Positions 1-7,239 of a DNA stretch of 14,781 bases are shown piece by piece (position 1 is the first letter of the stretch; every line of letters begins with the position of its first letter). Location of the stretch: the NCBI GenBank assembly GCA_945873015.1, contig CAMCBY010000042.1, positions 1 through 14,781 of the forward strand, given 5' to 3'. A program made the position numbers and the translations under genes. Source of the DNA: Klebsiella pneumoniae (GTDB lineage: Bacteria > Pseudomonadota > Gammaproteobacteria > Ga0077536). Below the pieces are notes generated by a model. That model worked only from the letters and a program-made list of their open reading frames with translations. It was not told where the DNA came from and made no database searches.

Positions 1-598
1 AAGCCGCGTATTCGGCGAAGCTCAGTTCGGGGGAAACTTCGGAATGCACCACGAAGCGCGGCCCCAGCACCGCCGGTGTCAGTGTGCGCGGCACCGCAAT
101 CAGAGTCAGCGCCTGCTCGACGGCCGCGGCGTTCAAACCGCGATGCACCAGCCACGCGCGCCGTTCCGCGTGATCGACCACCAGCGCGCGGTCATAAATA
201 CCGACCGCCATCTCGGGCAGTGCAATGTCGCGCGCCGCGCGTGACGGCAGGTTTTCCCAGCGGCGCGCAAGATCGTAGCTGAAGGCGCCAATCGCGCCGC
301 CGCAGAACGGCAGCTCAAAGTTATCAATGGTCGGGCCGAGTGCCTCGCGCAGCAGCGCAAACGGCTCCTCGTCGCTGTATTGCTGTGTGCCGCCGGTATC
401 GATGATAGTGGTTGCGCCAGTCGTGCGCAGACACATCGCCGGCTCCCACGCGACGATATCGTAACGGCCGCTGCCGGGTGCAAAACGACAACTGTCGAGA
501 AAAGCAAACCACGGGCGCGCCGCCAGGCGTTGCACACGCAGGGCCGTATCCGGCCAGTACTCAACTTCTATGCGTTGCGGCAAGGGCAGGTGTTTCAT
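1..598 (-). CDS. pabB: Aminodeoxychorismate synthase component I, partial (N-terminal 199 residues)
   Basis: Translating the minus strand from the ATG at 598 gives an open frame to the window edge that begins MKHLPLPQRIEVEYWP. It contains PWFAFLDSC, RYDIVAWEP, the stretch GGAIGAFSYDLARRWENLP and MAVGIYDRALVVDH. These are features of the N-terminal domain of the PabB/TrpE chorismate-binding family, and GAFSYDLARRWE is typical of PabB. PabB, with a glutamine amidotransferase, converts chorismate to 4-amino-4-deoxychorismate, the precursor of 4-aminobenzoate. Beta-RFAP synthase (mptG, 6207-7208) uses 4-aminobenzoate to start H4MPT synthesis, which explains the position next to this cluster. The catalytic C-terminal domain lies outside the window. 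The gene starts just past the fae terminator, and no strong Shine-Dalgarno or promoter was seen in the short gap, so it may depend on read-through. PabB is preferred to TrpE from the context and the FSYDLAR motif. Confidence 0.85.
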   Translation of the reverse strand, partial: MKHLPLPQRIEVEYWPDTALRVQRLAARPWFAFLDSCRFAPGSGRYDIVAWEPAMCLRTTGATTIIDTGGTQQYSDEEPFALLREALGPTIDNFELPFCGGAIGAFSYDLARRWENLPSRAARDIALPEMAVGIYDRALVVDHAERRAWLVHRGLNAAAVEQALTLIAVPRTLTPAVLGPRFVVHSEVSPELSFAEYAA

Positions 599-623
599 CG
601 TCTCAGCCACGCAAGTCCCGCAT

Positions 624-651
624 AAAAAAACGCCCCGCCGAAGCGGGGCGT
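624..651 (-). terminator. Rho-independent terminator of fae
   Basis: On the minus strand a perfect 9-bp stem (ACGCCCCGC with GCGGGGCGT) closes on a TTCG loop, the very stable UUCG tetraloop. It is followed directly by a run of T (the A run at 624-630 on the plus strand). It lies 30 bases past the fae stop codon and separates fae from pabB. Confidence 0.92.
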
Positions 652-681
652 CGGGCAGCGACCGGTCAGGGTCGCGTGCTA

Positions 682-1194
682 TCAGCTATGAGCCTGGAAC
701 GGATGATCCACCGAGCCCTTCTTGGCGACCACTTCCGAAGCCTTCGGCGAACGCGCAATTGCACGTTGGATCGACTGCTTGGTGGCCTGGTAGTTGTAAT
801 CCTGAATCTTGGCGTTGTCTTCCGCCAGCCAGTGAATGAACACACCAACGCAGATGAAAATATCATCCGCTTCGGCGGCGGGGATGGTGCCATCCTCGAC
901 GCTGTCGGCGACGGCCATCGCTACACCGCGCTGTGCCGGACCAAACATCTGTACCGCCTGCTTGGAACCCTTGATGGTCACTTTGTTGAACATCACGGTG
1001 TTCGGCTTGCACGCCAGATTGGGTGCCACCACCGCCAGGAGGCTGCTGAAACCGTCCTTGTTATTGGTGATGCAATTGCAGAATGCGGCCTCGGCGGCAC
1101 TGCCGCGCGGCCCCATGATCAAATCGATGTGGGCGACTTCGTTACCGTCACCGACCAATGATTCACCTACCAGAACACGATCTACTACTGCCAT
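682..1194 (-). CDS. fae: Formaldehyde-activating enzyme
   Basis: Fae catalyses the condensation of formaldehyde with H4MPT to methylene-H4MPT, the entry step of the pathway, in the cytoplasm. The 170-residue product has the family signature LVGDGNEVAHIDLI (with the active-site-region histidine, His22), then GPRGS, LLAVVAPNLACKPNT, MFGPAQRGVAMAV and IFICVGVFIHW, and ends HPFQAHS. The length equals that of the Methylorubrum enzyme as I remember it. The ATG at 1194 is chosen because AAGGAG sits 8 bases upstream (1203-1208) and because it gives this canonical length. An in-frame ATG at 1263 would add 23 residues. fae is the last gene before the terminator at 624-651. A 140-bp gap separates it from the CitG-like gene upstream, so it may have its own promoter, but I could not identify one. 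Identification is very secure; the start is fairly secure. Confidence 0.96.
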   Translation of the reverse strand: MAVVDRVLVGESLVGDGNEVAHIDLIMGPRGSAAEAAFCNCITNNKDGFSSLLAVVAPNLACKPNTVMFNKVTIKGSKQAVQMFGPAQRGVAMAVADSVEDGTIPAAEADDIFICVGVFIHWLAEDNAKIQDYNYQATKQSIQRAIARSPKASEVVAKKGSVDHPFQAHS

Positions 1195-1202
1195 GCCTTG
1201 TT

Positions 1203-1208
1203 CTCCTT
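1203..1208 (-). promoter_or_regulatory. Shine-Dalgarno of fae
   Basis: The minus strand reads AAGGAG with an 8-base spacer to the ATG at 1194. It supports the internal ATG as the main fae start over the in-frame ATG at 1263, which has only a weaker GAGG about 10 bases upstream. Confidence 0.75.
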
Positions 1209-1334
1209 CTGATGCTGCGGATTGTGCAGATTGATTTGCGAAGAGTGCTTTGAAAATCGACATTGCGCCAACACCTCGTCAGCGTTCGTATACGCGCGTC
1301 GCTGGTGATTGAGCGCGCGTCCGGTTTGTTATTG

Positions 1335-2183
1335 TCACGCGAGACGTGCTTGCAGCAGCAGCACCGCGACACTTGCCACGGTCAGGTCCGCGCTGGTTCC
1401 CGGATTGACGCCCCTAGATTTCAATTCGTCGTCGAAGGCCCGTAAATGGGCGACGGCGGTACGAGGATTCTCGCACGCTTTCAGGGCTGATTCCACCGCT
1501 CGGGCGCGTGTTGAAACCTCAACGGCGAGTGTATTTCCCCACTTTCTTTCGATGTGTGTATCGGGTGCCGCAGCGAGCAGACGCAGATAACAGGCCGTCG
1601 TTGCCCATGCCAGCGAATGCCAGCGTTGACGCGCGTGCAATAAGGTCGGCACGCCGATTTCGAAGATTTCGCGAAAGTCATCGGCATAGGCTGCGGCAAT
1701 GCGGTCGCGTACGGATGCAAGTTGCATGGCCTCTAGCAGATCCATATCGGGTGCTTCGTGTACATCACCTGCGGCCACTTCACCCAGCCCCGCCGGTTGC
1801 GCAGTACAGATGGCACGAAAGCAGGCCGCCGCGTCCTCGCGATCGAGCGCGCGCAAGACGCGCGCAAGACGCGCACGTAAATCGCAGGTGCTCGCAGCTT
1901 CAGCAGCGCACGCGAGCGGCGCAAGCAGGAGCACAATACCGAGATTGGTATTGCAACCGACCGCCGCGATGGTTGCCTTCACTGCCGCTTCTATACGTGC
2001 GCCGACACGTCGACCAGGGGCGCTGAGACAAGGCACGGCAACGCGCGCGCTGCGCAGGAAATCCTCGGCCTGCATGGCATGACCGGCGGCCCACAGACTG
2101 ACATTGCCGGGCTTGAACGCCACCACATCCATGCGACAGGCTTTGCCGAGCACTGCGGCCAGGTGTGACTCGCCGATGCTCAT
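1335..2183 (-). CDS. CitG/MdcB-like (triphosphoribosyl-dephospho-CoA synthase family) protein of the H4MPT cluster
   Basis: The 282-residue product belongs to the CitG family. Visible motifs are KPGNVS (residues 24-29) followed by GH (34-35), NTNLGIVLLLAPLA (78-91, the family NT-x-x-G helix) and NPGTSADL near residues 260-267. CitG itself joins ATP and dephospho-CoA to make a prosthetic-group precursor. Homologues in methylotroph H4MPT clusters (to my recollection the orf5 type) and in methanogens have no citrate lyase nearby and probably act on a pathway cofactor. That role is inference. No citrate or malonate lyase genes are present here. The ATG at 2183 overlaps the TGA of the RimK-like gene by 4 bp (ATGA), indicating translational coupling. 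The frame stays open to 2420, but the upstream part is antisense-like composition inside the neighbouring gene and lacks family motifs. A perfect 11-bp direct repeat lies within the gene at 1849-1870. Confidence 0.85.
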   Translation of the reverse strand: MSIGESHLAAVLGKACRMDVVAFKPGNVSLWAAGHAMQAEDFLRSARVAVPCLSAPGRRVGARIEAAVKATIAAVGCNTNLGIVLLLAPLACAAEAASTCDLRARLARVLRALDREDAAACFRAICTAQPAGLGEVAAGDVHEAPDMDLLEAMQLASVRDRIAAAYADDFREIFEIGVPTLLHARQRWHSLAWATTACYLRLLAAAPDTHIERKWGNTLAVEVSTRARAVESALKACENPRTAVAHLRAFDDELKSRGVNPGTSADLTVASVAVLLLQARLA

Positions 2184-3097
2184 GCCGACGCGCGTACCGC
2201 GTTGATACGCGCCAGACAAGCACCCGCCAATTGCGCAGTGATGTCGTGTCCGGTGGCGAACTGCAGCCCTTGCCAGGCCGGAATGCCGTTGACCTCGGTC
2301 ACCAGCCAGCGGCCATCCGGCGCACGCAGCAGATCGACCCCGGCATAATCGGCTTCGACCGCACCTGCTGCCGCTTGCGCCCAATGCGCCAGTTCGTCGC
2401 TCAAAGCCAGCGCGTGACAACTCGCGCCCTGGGCGCGATTGGTGACCCAGTGTTCACTCACCCGTTCCATGGCGGCCACTGCCCGCCCTTCCACCACCAT
2501 CACGCGGTAGTCACGATACGGTGCCGCATCGCGCGCCACAAAATGCTGCAGATAACACACCTCCCCCGGCATGAGGTAACCGAGATCAGCCATCGATTGC
2601 ACACGACGCAGACCCTTGCCCTGCGAGCCGAACAAGGGTTTTTTGACCAGCGTCACGCCCTGCGCAAGTGCGGTCTCGACATAGGCACGGGTGCGCTCCA
2701 GAGATTCGCTGACAAAGGTCTCAGGCGTGGGTATGCCGTGTTGGTGCAGCAGCAGGCTGGTCATGCCCTTATCAACCGTGCGCTCAATGGTATGGGCGGA
2801 ATTGATCACCGGCACCTTGAGTGCGGCCAGGCGATGCAGAATATCCAGGCGTAGCGTAATCGCCTCGAGCGAACCGCCGGGGATACCGCGCACGAACACG
2901 CCGTCGGGCAAATTCGCCCCAAAAGCACCAATCACAAAACCCGAGGCGCTGGCCTGCAGGTCGACATGGCAGTCCATCAGCGAGACGTAGTCAGCGACGG
3001 CGCCGTGAGCGGCAAACCAGGCTTTGAGCTGCGCGCCGTGCCAGCCTGGTTCATCGGTAAAGATGGCGATACGAATCACGCGCGAGGACAGACTCAC
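2180..3097 (-). CDS. RimK-family ATP-grasp alpha-L-glutamate ligase-like protein
   Basis: The 305-residue product has an ATP-grasp fold of the RimK type. It shows an N-terminal beta strand VIRIAIFTDEPG, the nucleotide-binding loop LVKKPLFGSQGKGLRRV, YRVMVVEGRAVAAMER and the metal-binding end GVDLL...TEVNGIPAWQGLQ, where E-x-N is the Mg-ligand pattern. Ligases of this type add glutamate to cofactors; the methanogen enzymes MptN and CofF are examples. In this cluster it probably modifies H4MPT or builds the glutamate part of methylofuran, but the substrate is inference. The start is GTG at 3097, which overlaps the mch TGA by 4 bases (GTGA). The 3' end overlaps the CitG-like gene in the same way, so mch, this gene and the next are translationally coupled. 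A second GTG a few codons downstream cannot be excluded as the start. Confidence 0.87.
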   Translation of the reverse strand: MSLSSRVIRIAIFTDEPGWHGAQLKAWFAAHGAVADYVSLMDCHVDLQASASGFVIGAFGANLPDGVFVRGIPGGSLEAITLRLDILHRLAALKVPVINSAHTIERTVDKGMTSLLLHQHGIPTPETFVSESLERTRAYVETALAQGVTLVKKPLFGSQGKGLRRVQSMADLGYLMPGEVCYLQHFVARDAAPYRDYRVMVVEGRAVAAMERVSEHWVTNRAQGASCHALALSDELAHWAQAAAGAVEADYAGVDLLRAPDGRWLVTEVNGIPAWQGLQFATGHDITAQLAGACLARINAVRASA

Positions 3098-4077
3098 GCG
3101 CCGAACGACAGCTCCAGCAAGTCCTGGTGCACAGCGCCGCCGGTGAAGCTGTGACCGCTCTTGACGTTGGTCACAGTGACTTCCGCCGGCGAGAACAGCA
3201 GCGGGTCGACTTTGTAAAAATCGTAGCCGTAACCCTTGAATACTTCGGCGAACGGTTTGCCGAAATCACGCGAGGCCGACGACGGCATCTGCTCAGCAAG
3301 CGTACGCGCCGCATCGTCATCGCTGTTCACATACAACTGCACCTGGCCGCCGAACAGGATGGCGTCGTTGGTCCGCCCCATGGCCGTCATGAAGTTCGGC
3401 GACGGTGGCGGCAACGGTGCGCTGGCCGAGCCATCGACGAACTGCGCGAGCGGAAACTTCAATTCATGCAGCTTGTGCAAGGCCACTTCCAGCACACGCG
3501 CGACAATCTGCACGCCGCCCGCGAGACTGGTGGTGGGGGTCAGCACTATCGTCAACTGCTCGGGTCTGATGCCGCAGCGCTCGATGATTTTGTCAGCTAT
3601 CGGCGCGGGCGGAAGTTTGTCCACTTCCAATACGATGACGGTATCACCGGCCGGCGTGCGATAGCCGAGTTCCTCGAACAACGGTTCCTTGCTGCCCATC
3701 GCGCGCGCCGGCCCTGAACCGAGCGCAAAGAATGCGCCCTTGCCTTCGCCGTGATTCAAACTCCAGCCCGCATATTGCGACGCCAGACAGGCCAGCAACG
3801 GATGGCAGGCGGTGACATTGACCTGCCAGCGCCAGCGTGCGAACGGCGCCGCGCTGGCGAAACTGACACGCCCGAGCCCGCCCATGCAGATCTCGCTGAC
3901 GATGCGGCCGGCCTCGAGGCCACCAACATGCGCAATGCCGGCGTCGATCATCGTCACGCCATTGTCGAGCCTGCTGACACCGACACGATAGCGCGCGGCG
4001 TTATCGCGCAACTCGGCGACCAATGGCTGCACCGCGAGATTGACGTTGCAGTTCCTATCGAGATTCAGTTCCGACAT
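3094..4077 (-). CDS. mch: Methenyl-H4MPT cyclohydrolase
   Basis: Mch hydrolyses methenyl-H4MPT to N5-formyl-H4MPT, the step between MtdB and the Fhc complex. The 327-residue product has the normal family length and contains Mch hallmarks: GLEAGRIVSEICMGGLG, VTACHPLLACLASQYAGW, FFALGSGPARAMG, VIVLEVDKLPP, LTPTTSLAGGVQIVARVLE, AMGRTNDAILFGG and, near the C-terminus, GYGYDFYKVDPLLFSPAEV. The ATG at 4077 is preceded by a G-rich Shine-Dalgarno (GAGGGGGG) that overlaps the stop codon of the upstream ATP-grasp gene, leaving a 9-base gap. The downstream RimK-like gene starts inside its stop codon. Substrate binding and catalytic residues were not mapped individually. Identification is very secure. 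Confidence 0.97.
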   Translation of the reverse strand: MSELNLDRNCNVNLAVQPLVAELRDNAARYRVGVSRLDNGVTMIDAGIAHVGGLEAGRIVSEICMGGLGRVSFASAAPFARWRWQVNVTACHPLLACLASQYAGWSLNHGEGKGAFFALGSGPARAMGSKEPLFEELGYRTPAGDTVIVLEVDKLPPAPIADKIIERCGIRPEQLTIVLTPTTSLAGGVQIVARVLEVALHKLHELKFPLAQFVDGSASAPLPPPSPNFMTAMGRTNDAILFGGQVQLYVNSDDDAARTLAEQMPSSASRDFGKPFAEVFKGYGYDFYKVDPLLFSPAEVTVTNVKSGHSFTGGAVHQDLLELSFGA

Positions 4078-4086
4078 GTTCCCCCC

Positions 4087-5259
4087 TCACATGATTCTTA
4101 TGTTGATGGCCGGCGGTAATACCGCCTGCGCCTGCGCGCCGAGCAAGACACGCAATGCGTCATAACGCTGCGTGAGTTGCGTAAGCAGCGCGTCATCGTC
4201 AGCTGCTTCCCCCTGCACAGTACAGAGTGGCGCGCCACGTGCAATGAAGGTGCCGCCCAAGGGCCTGTCCGCCACCCACGTCGGCCAACTCAGCTGATCA
4301 GTCGCGGTCCACGCAGCATCGGCATACAACACCAGATGCGCGCGCTGCGACGCGACGTGCGGGCTACTATACAAGAGCGTCTGGTCGGTACAAGCCGCGA
4401 TATGTGCATCAAACATACGCTGCCGATCGGGCCATAACTCGAGCGTCGCGGTCGGGCGTGGATTGATATCGAGCAGAACCGGCGCGCGCTCTTCACTTGC
4501 CAGAAAATCGATACCGAAACAGCCGCGCAAACCGAGTCTGGCGGTCAGCACCGCGCCGATGCGTTCGAGCGCGGCGCGCGCCTGCGCCGACACCTGCGGC
4601 AACCTTCGAGCACCCTCGTAGCGATAACCAGCACGCGCATGCCAGCGCAAGTGTTCGGCACATCCGTAATAACGACACTCGCGGCCGTTGGCGATGAACA
4701 GAGCCGAGCGACTGTGGCCGGAATGACGTCGCTGAAAATAGCTGCCGCGCGTGGCCTGCGCGCTGCCCGTCAGAGCAGTGACATGATAACCACCGCTGCC
4801 GCCCACCTGTTTTTTTAACCAGCCACCGCCGGCCGGCGGTGGCTGCCATTGCGTGGTCGGACTGCTTATCCCTTCCCGGCGTCGCAAGAGATCAAAAAAA
4901 GCAGGCAAGTCACGCAGACGGTGATAGACCTCGGCGTCGCAGCCGAGCACGCGGTAATCCCGCGCCAGCCGCGCCAGCGCAGCCGGCGCCCGCTCGAACG
5001 CACTACCGACGACCACCATCGCCGGTCCGCTTAGACACTGCTGAGCCGCCACCGCACCCAACAAAGTACCGGCATCAAAATCGAAAAAACGATTGGGCAT
5101 GAGCGCGGTGGTGGTGCGCGCCGCACGCCGCGTGTCTTCATCACCAAACAAATCGATGACATCCACCACCCAGCCCGCCTCGCGCGCCATCTCGACCAGA
5201 GGACGCGCGGTGCGAGCCACGATCAGGAGCCTATTTTTTTTGACGGGCGACGATCTCAC
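4087..5259 (-). CDS. ATP-grasp ligase of the H4MPT/methylofuran cluster (start uncertain)
   Basis: About 390 residues in the ATP-grasp superfamily. Recognisable parts are the N-terminal Rossmann-like strand RLLIVARTARPLVEMAREAG followed by VIDLFGDEDTR, the core loop GGWLKKQVGGSGGYHV, the strand CFGIDFL and the metal-binding LLDINPRPTATLEL. Homologues occur in methylotroph gene islands for H4MPT-linked C1 transfer. A distant relative, MfnD of methanogens, ligates glutamate to tyramine in methanofuran synthesis, so a step in methylofuran synthesis is a reasonable inference but not shown. The start is unclear: the conserved region begins at or before the mtdB stop codon, where the frame has no ATG. 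The GTG at 5259, overlapping mtdB by 29 bases, is the best choice; GTG at 5220 would remove the first strand, and ATG at 5190 would remove more. An ATG at 5283 is also possible. The gene lies between mtdB and mch. Confidence 0.82.
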   Translation of the reverse strand: MRSSPVKKNRLLIVARTARPLVEMAREAGWVVDVIDLFGDEDTRRAARTTTALMPNRFFDFDAGTLLGAVAAQQCLSGPAMVVVGSAFERAPAALARLARDYRVLGCDAEVYHRLRDLPAFFDLLRRREGISSPTTQWQPPPAGGGWLKKQVGGSGGYHVTALTGSAQATRGSYFQRRHSGHSRSALFIANGRECRYYGCAEHLRWHARAGYRYEGARRLPQVSAQARAALERIGAVLTARLGLRGCFGIDFLASEERAPVLLDINPRPTATLELWPDRQRMFDAHIAACTDQTLLYSSPHVASQRAHLVLYADAAWTATDQLSWPTWVADRPLGGTFIARGAPLCTVQGEAADDDALLTQLTQRYDALRVLLGAQAQAVLPPAINIRIM

Positions 5260-6148
5260 GCGCGGTCGTGAATGCTTCCTCATGGGACAGGAACACCGGA
5301 CTCGATGCCTCATACATCTGCTGCAGTAGCGCGGTGTGGACTTTGTATTTGATGTCGCCGATAGCCAACGCACCCAGTGCACTGGCGTGATGGCCATCAG
5401 CCAGCGCCAATGGTTTGCCTTTGTCTTTCACTCCGACACCAGCGATACCGGCAGGCGGCACAGCATTGGCGTCGGCAATGACCTTGAGCTGACTCGCCAC
5501 CCGCAGCGTCTCGCCATCGAGCACTTCAATGCCGGCGCGCGCGGCGCTGAACAGAATCTCTATCTCAGGCAGCCAGTTGCGCATCGCCGCCGGTGAACTC
5601 CCGTCGAGGCCATCAATATGCACGTCGTGGGCGCGACTGATTCTATCGGCCGCCACCATCGCCGCGCCGCGGCCTTGATGGCTGACAATCGCAACCTCGG
5701 CGCCACAGCGCGCGGCGAGCAAGGCTGTACACACACCGACTGGCCCGGTGCCGCCGAACACACACACTCTGCGACCAGTGAGATCACCGCCCGCGCTCTT
5801 GCGTGCCCAATGTTCGGCCAGCGCAACCATGGCGGCGGAGGTGGTGATGGCGCCGCTCGGATCGGCCATCACCGATACAGTGAAAGGCGGCACCATCGCT
5901 GCGCGTGCCGCCGCCAGCATGGTCAGCGCGAGATCGAATTCACGACCGCCAATAAAGATGCCGGTACGACGCACGCCCTCCGGGCTACGCGAAAAAATCG
6001 TGTCCTGGGTCAGCGCCTGAATTTCGCTGAGTTCGACATTGCAGTAAGGAATCACCGCATCAAACTTGGCCTCGTAGGCCATGTTGATGTCGAATGGACT
6101 GACGTATTTGGTCGGGCTGAAGATATGCAGCAGATGGGGATGTTGCAT
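5231..6148 (-). CDS. mtdB: NAD(P)-dependent methylene-H4MPT dehydrogenase
   Basis: MtdB oxidises methylene-H4MPT to methenyl-H4MPT with NAD+ or NADP+ in the cytoplasm. The 305-residue product starts MQHPHLLHIFSPTKYVSPFD, then INMAYEAKFDAVIPY, a pattern I recognise from proteobacterial MtdB. It continues with TQDTIFSRSPEGVRRTGIFI, GGREFDLALTMLAAAR, MADPSGAITTSAAMVA, the dinucleotide-binding loop FGGTGPVG (131-138), IADANAVPP and ALAIGDIKYK. The ATG at 6148 has GAGGA 6 bases upstream (6155-6159), so the start is well supported. It follows mptG after 58 bp containing a strong hairpin. The coding end has a run of eight A just before the TAG, and the next gene begins in an overlapping frame there. 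MtdC or an MtdA-type enzyme are the alternatives; the N-terminal SPFD motif favours MtdB. Confidence 0.95.
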   Translation of the reverse strand: MQHPHLLHIFSPTKYVSPFDINMAYEAKFDAVIPYCNVELSEIQALTQDTIFSRSPEGVRRTGIFIGGREFDLALTMLAAARAAMVPPFTVSVMADPSGAITTSAAMVALAEHWARKSAGGDLTGRRVCVFGGTGPVGVCTALLAARCGAEVAIVSHQGRGAAMVAADRISRAHDVHIDGLDGSSPAAMRNWLPEIEILFSAARAGIEVLDGETLRVASQLKVIADANAVPPAGIAGVGVKDKGKPLALADGHHASALGALAIGDIKYKVHTALLQQMYEASSPVFLSHEEAFTTAREIVARQKK

Positions 6149-6171
6149 GGTGCGTCCTCACACAGGTATTC

Positions 6172-6208
6172 GAATGCGCGCGCCGCAAGCGGCGCACGCG
6201 ATGCATTC
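6172..6208 (-). other. Intercistronic hairpin between mptG and mtdB
   Basis: The sequence has an outer 6-bp inverted repeat (GAATGC with GCATTC) around an inner 6-bp GC stem (GCGCCG with CGGCGC) and a four-base loop. It covers the mptG stop codon and the gap before mtdB. No run of T follows, so it is not a classical terminator. It could mark an mRNA processing or stability point, or attenuate expression; that role is inference. Confidence 0.5.
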
Positions 6209-7208
6209 AGGCCAGCGCAATACGCGGTGCGGCCGCCAACTCGCCGAGCTCGATGTGCGCACCGCGATTGCGCGCACTGGCGACCGTAAAGGAGAGCCCC
6301 TCTTCATCGCCATAACTCCCCTGCAATTGCGTCACCAGTGCCTCGGCAGCGGCTTGTGTTTCTGCAAACACAAATGCGGTCGGTCCCCAACTGCTCTGGC
6401 CGACACCACAGAAACCACAGTGGCGCTGCGCGTACTCGACCGCGCGACGTACACGTGGACTGGTGTAGGCCCCGGCGGCCTGAACCGCCGCGAAGTGCGC
6501 GCCAACGATGCCTTGCACTTCGGCAATCGCGGCACTGAATTGCGCAAAATCCTGTTCCACCAGCGCCGGTAACAGACTCATCAGAGTGGCGTGACAGATA
6601 CGCGCCGCCTGCGCTTGTGGCATGGGTTCGAGTGCGCTGAATGCCGCGCTTTCAGCCCGCCCGCTCAAGCCTTCGTCGCCGTGATCGAAAATCAACACCA
6701 CACGCCATTGCTCGGGAAAGTCCAGCCGCGCGATGACCGGAGGACTGCGCGTCGCTGCGCCATGACCACCGTCGACGATCAAACCGCCTTGCTCAAACAG
6801 ACTTAAGCCGATGCCCGAGCGTTTACCGCGCCCGAGCAGGGCCGCGAGTTCCGCAGCACCGGCACGACGCCCGCTCGCTTGCAGGACCGCGGTGCCAACC
6901 GCCAGCGCGAGTTGCGTACCGGAGCCGAGGCCGACGTGAGATGGAATCGCCTGTTCGATATCGATGCACAGACCGTCACTCAAGCCGTAATGTTTTATCA
7001 CGGCTTCGGCATGGACGCGCGCGCGCGCGCTGTTGGGGCCTCTGATCAAGAGCTCAGCATACGGTGCCGCATTGACGATGGTCGCGAGATTGGCCAAAGC
7101 GAGACCGATACTGCCGAAACGACGACCACGACTCGCACTCGGATCGAGAAAGCCGAGATGCAGGCGTGCCGGCGCTTCAATGCGCGTGCTGAAAGATGCT
7201 GTCGCCAT
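6207..7208 (-). CDS. mptG: Beta-ribofuranosylaminobenzene 5'-phosphate synthase (GHMP-fold)
   Basis: This enzyme condenses 4-aminobenzoate with phosphoribosyl pyrophosphate, releasing CO2 and pyrophosphate, to make beta-RFAP, the first committed step towards H4MPT. The 333-residue product has EAPARLHLGFLDPS at residues 11-24, the GHMP-type loop IPSHVGLGSGTQLALA near 88-103, GRGKRSGIGLSLFEQGGLIV, FDHGDEGLSGRAE and GFCGVGQSSWGPTAFVF, all typical of bacterial and archaeal beta-RFAP synthases. The ATG at 7208 is chosen because conserved residues begin soon after it and because a TATAAT box lies just upstream; the open frame continues to 7385 without family similarity. No good Shine-Dalgarno precedes it. 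It is the first gene of the minus-strand operon and is divergent from fhcB. A 15-base alternating CG run lies inside it at 7016-7030. Confidence 0.93.
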   Translation of the reverse strand: MATASFSTRIEAPARLHLGFLDPSASRGRRFGSIGLALANLATIVNAAPYAELLIRGPNSARARVHAEAVIKHYGLSDGLCIDIEQAIPSHVGLGSGTQLALAVGTAVLQASGRRAGAAELAALLGRGKRSGIGLSLFEQGGLIVDGGHGAATRSPPVIARLDFPEQWRVVLIFDHGDEGLSGRAESAAFSALEPMPQAQAARICHATLMSLLPALVEQDFAQFSAAIAEVQGIVGAHFAAVQAAGAYTSPRVRRAVEYAQRHCGFCGVGQSSWGPTAFVFAETQAAAEALVTQLQGSYGDEEGLSFTVASARNRGAHIELGELAAAPRIALA

Positions 7209-7239
7209 CGCGAATCGTGTGAGTAATGGGATGATGGGG

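Noticed and set aside
412..1161. Long open frame on the plus strand (249 codons)
   Set aside because: It is antisense to fae and the start of pabB and runs through the fae terminator; no family motifs.
1849..1870. Perfect tandem 11-bp direct repeat
   Set aside because: It has only two copies inside the CitG-like gene, with the reading frame intact, and is too short to indicate a mobile or regulatory element.
2184..2420. Upstream extension of the CitG-like frame
   Set aside because: It is an out-of-frame shadow of the RimK-like gene; the ATG at 2183 fits the family N-terminus and the 4-bp overlap.
5618..6289. Long open frame on the plus strand (223 codons)
   Set aside because: It is the antisense of mtdB and the 3' end of mptG, has His/Arg-rich composition typical of antisense frames in GC-rich DNA, and no recognisable domain.
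7016..7030. Alternating CG run of 15 bases
   Set aside because: It encodes Ala-Arg-Ala-Arg within mptG and is explained by codon use in GC-rich DNA; no evidence of a structural role.
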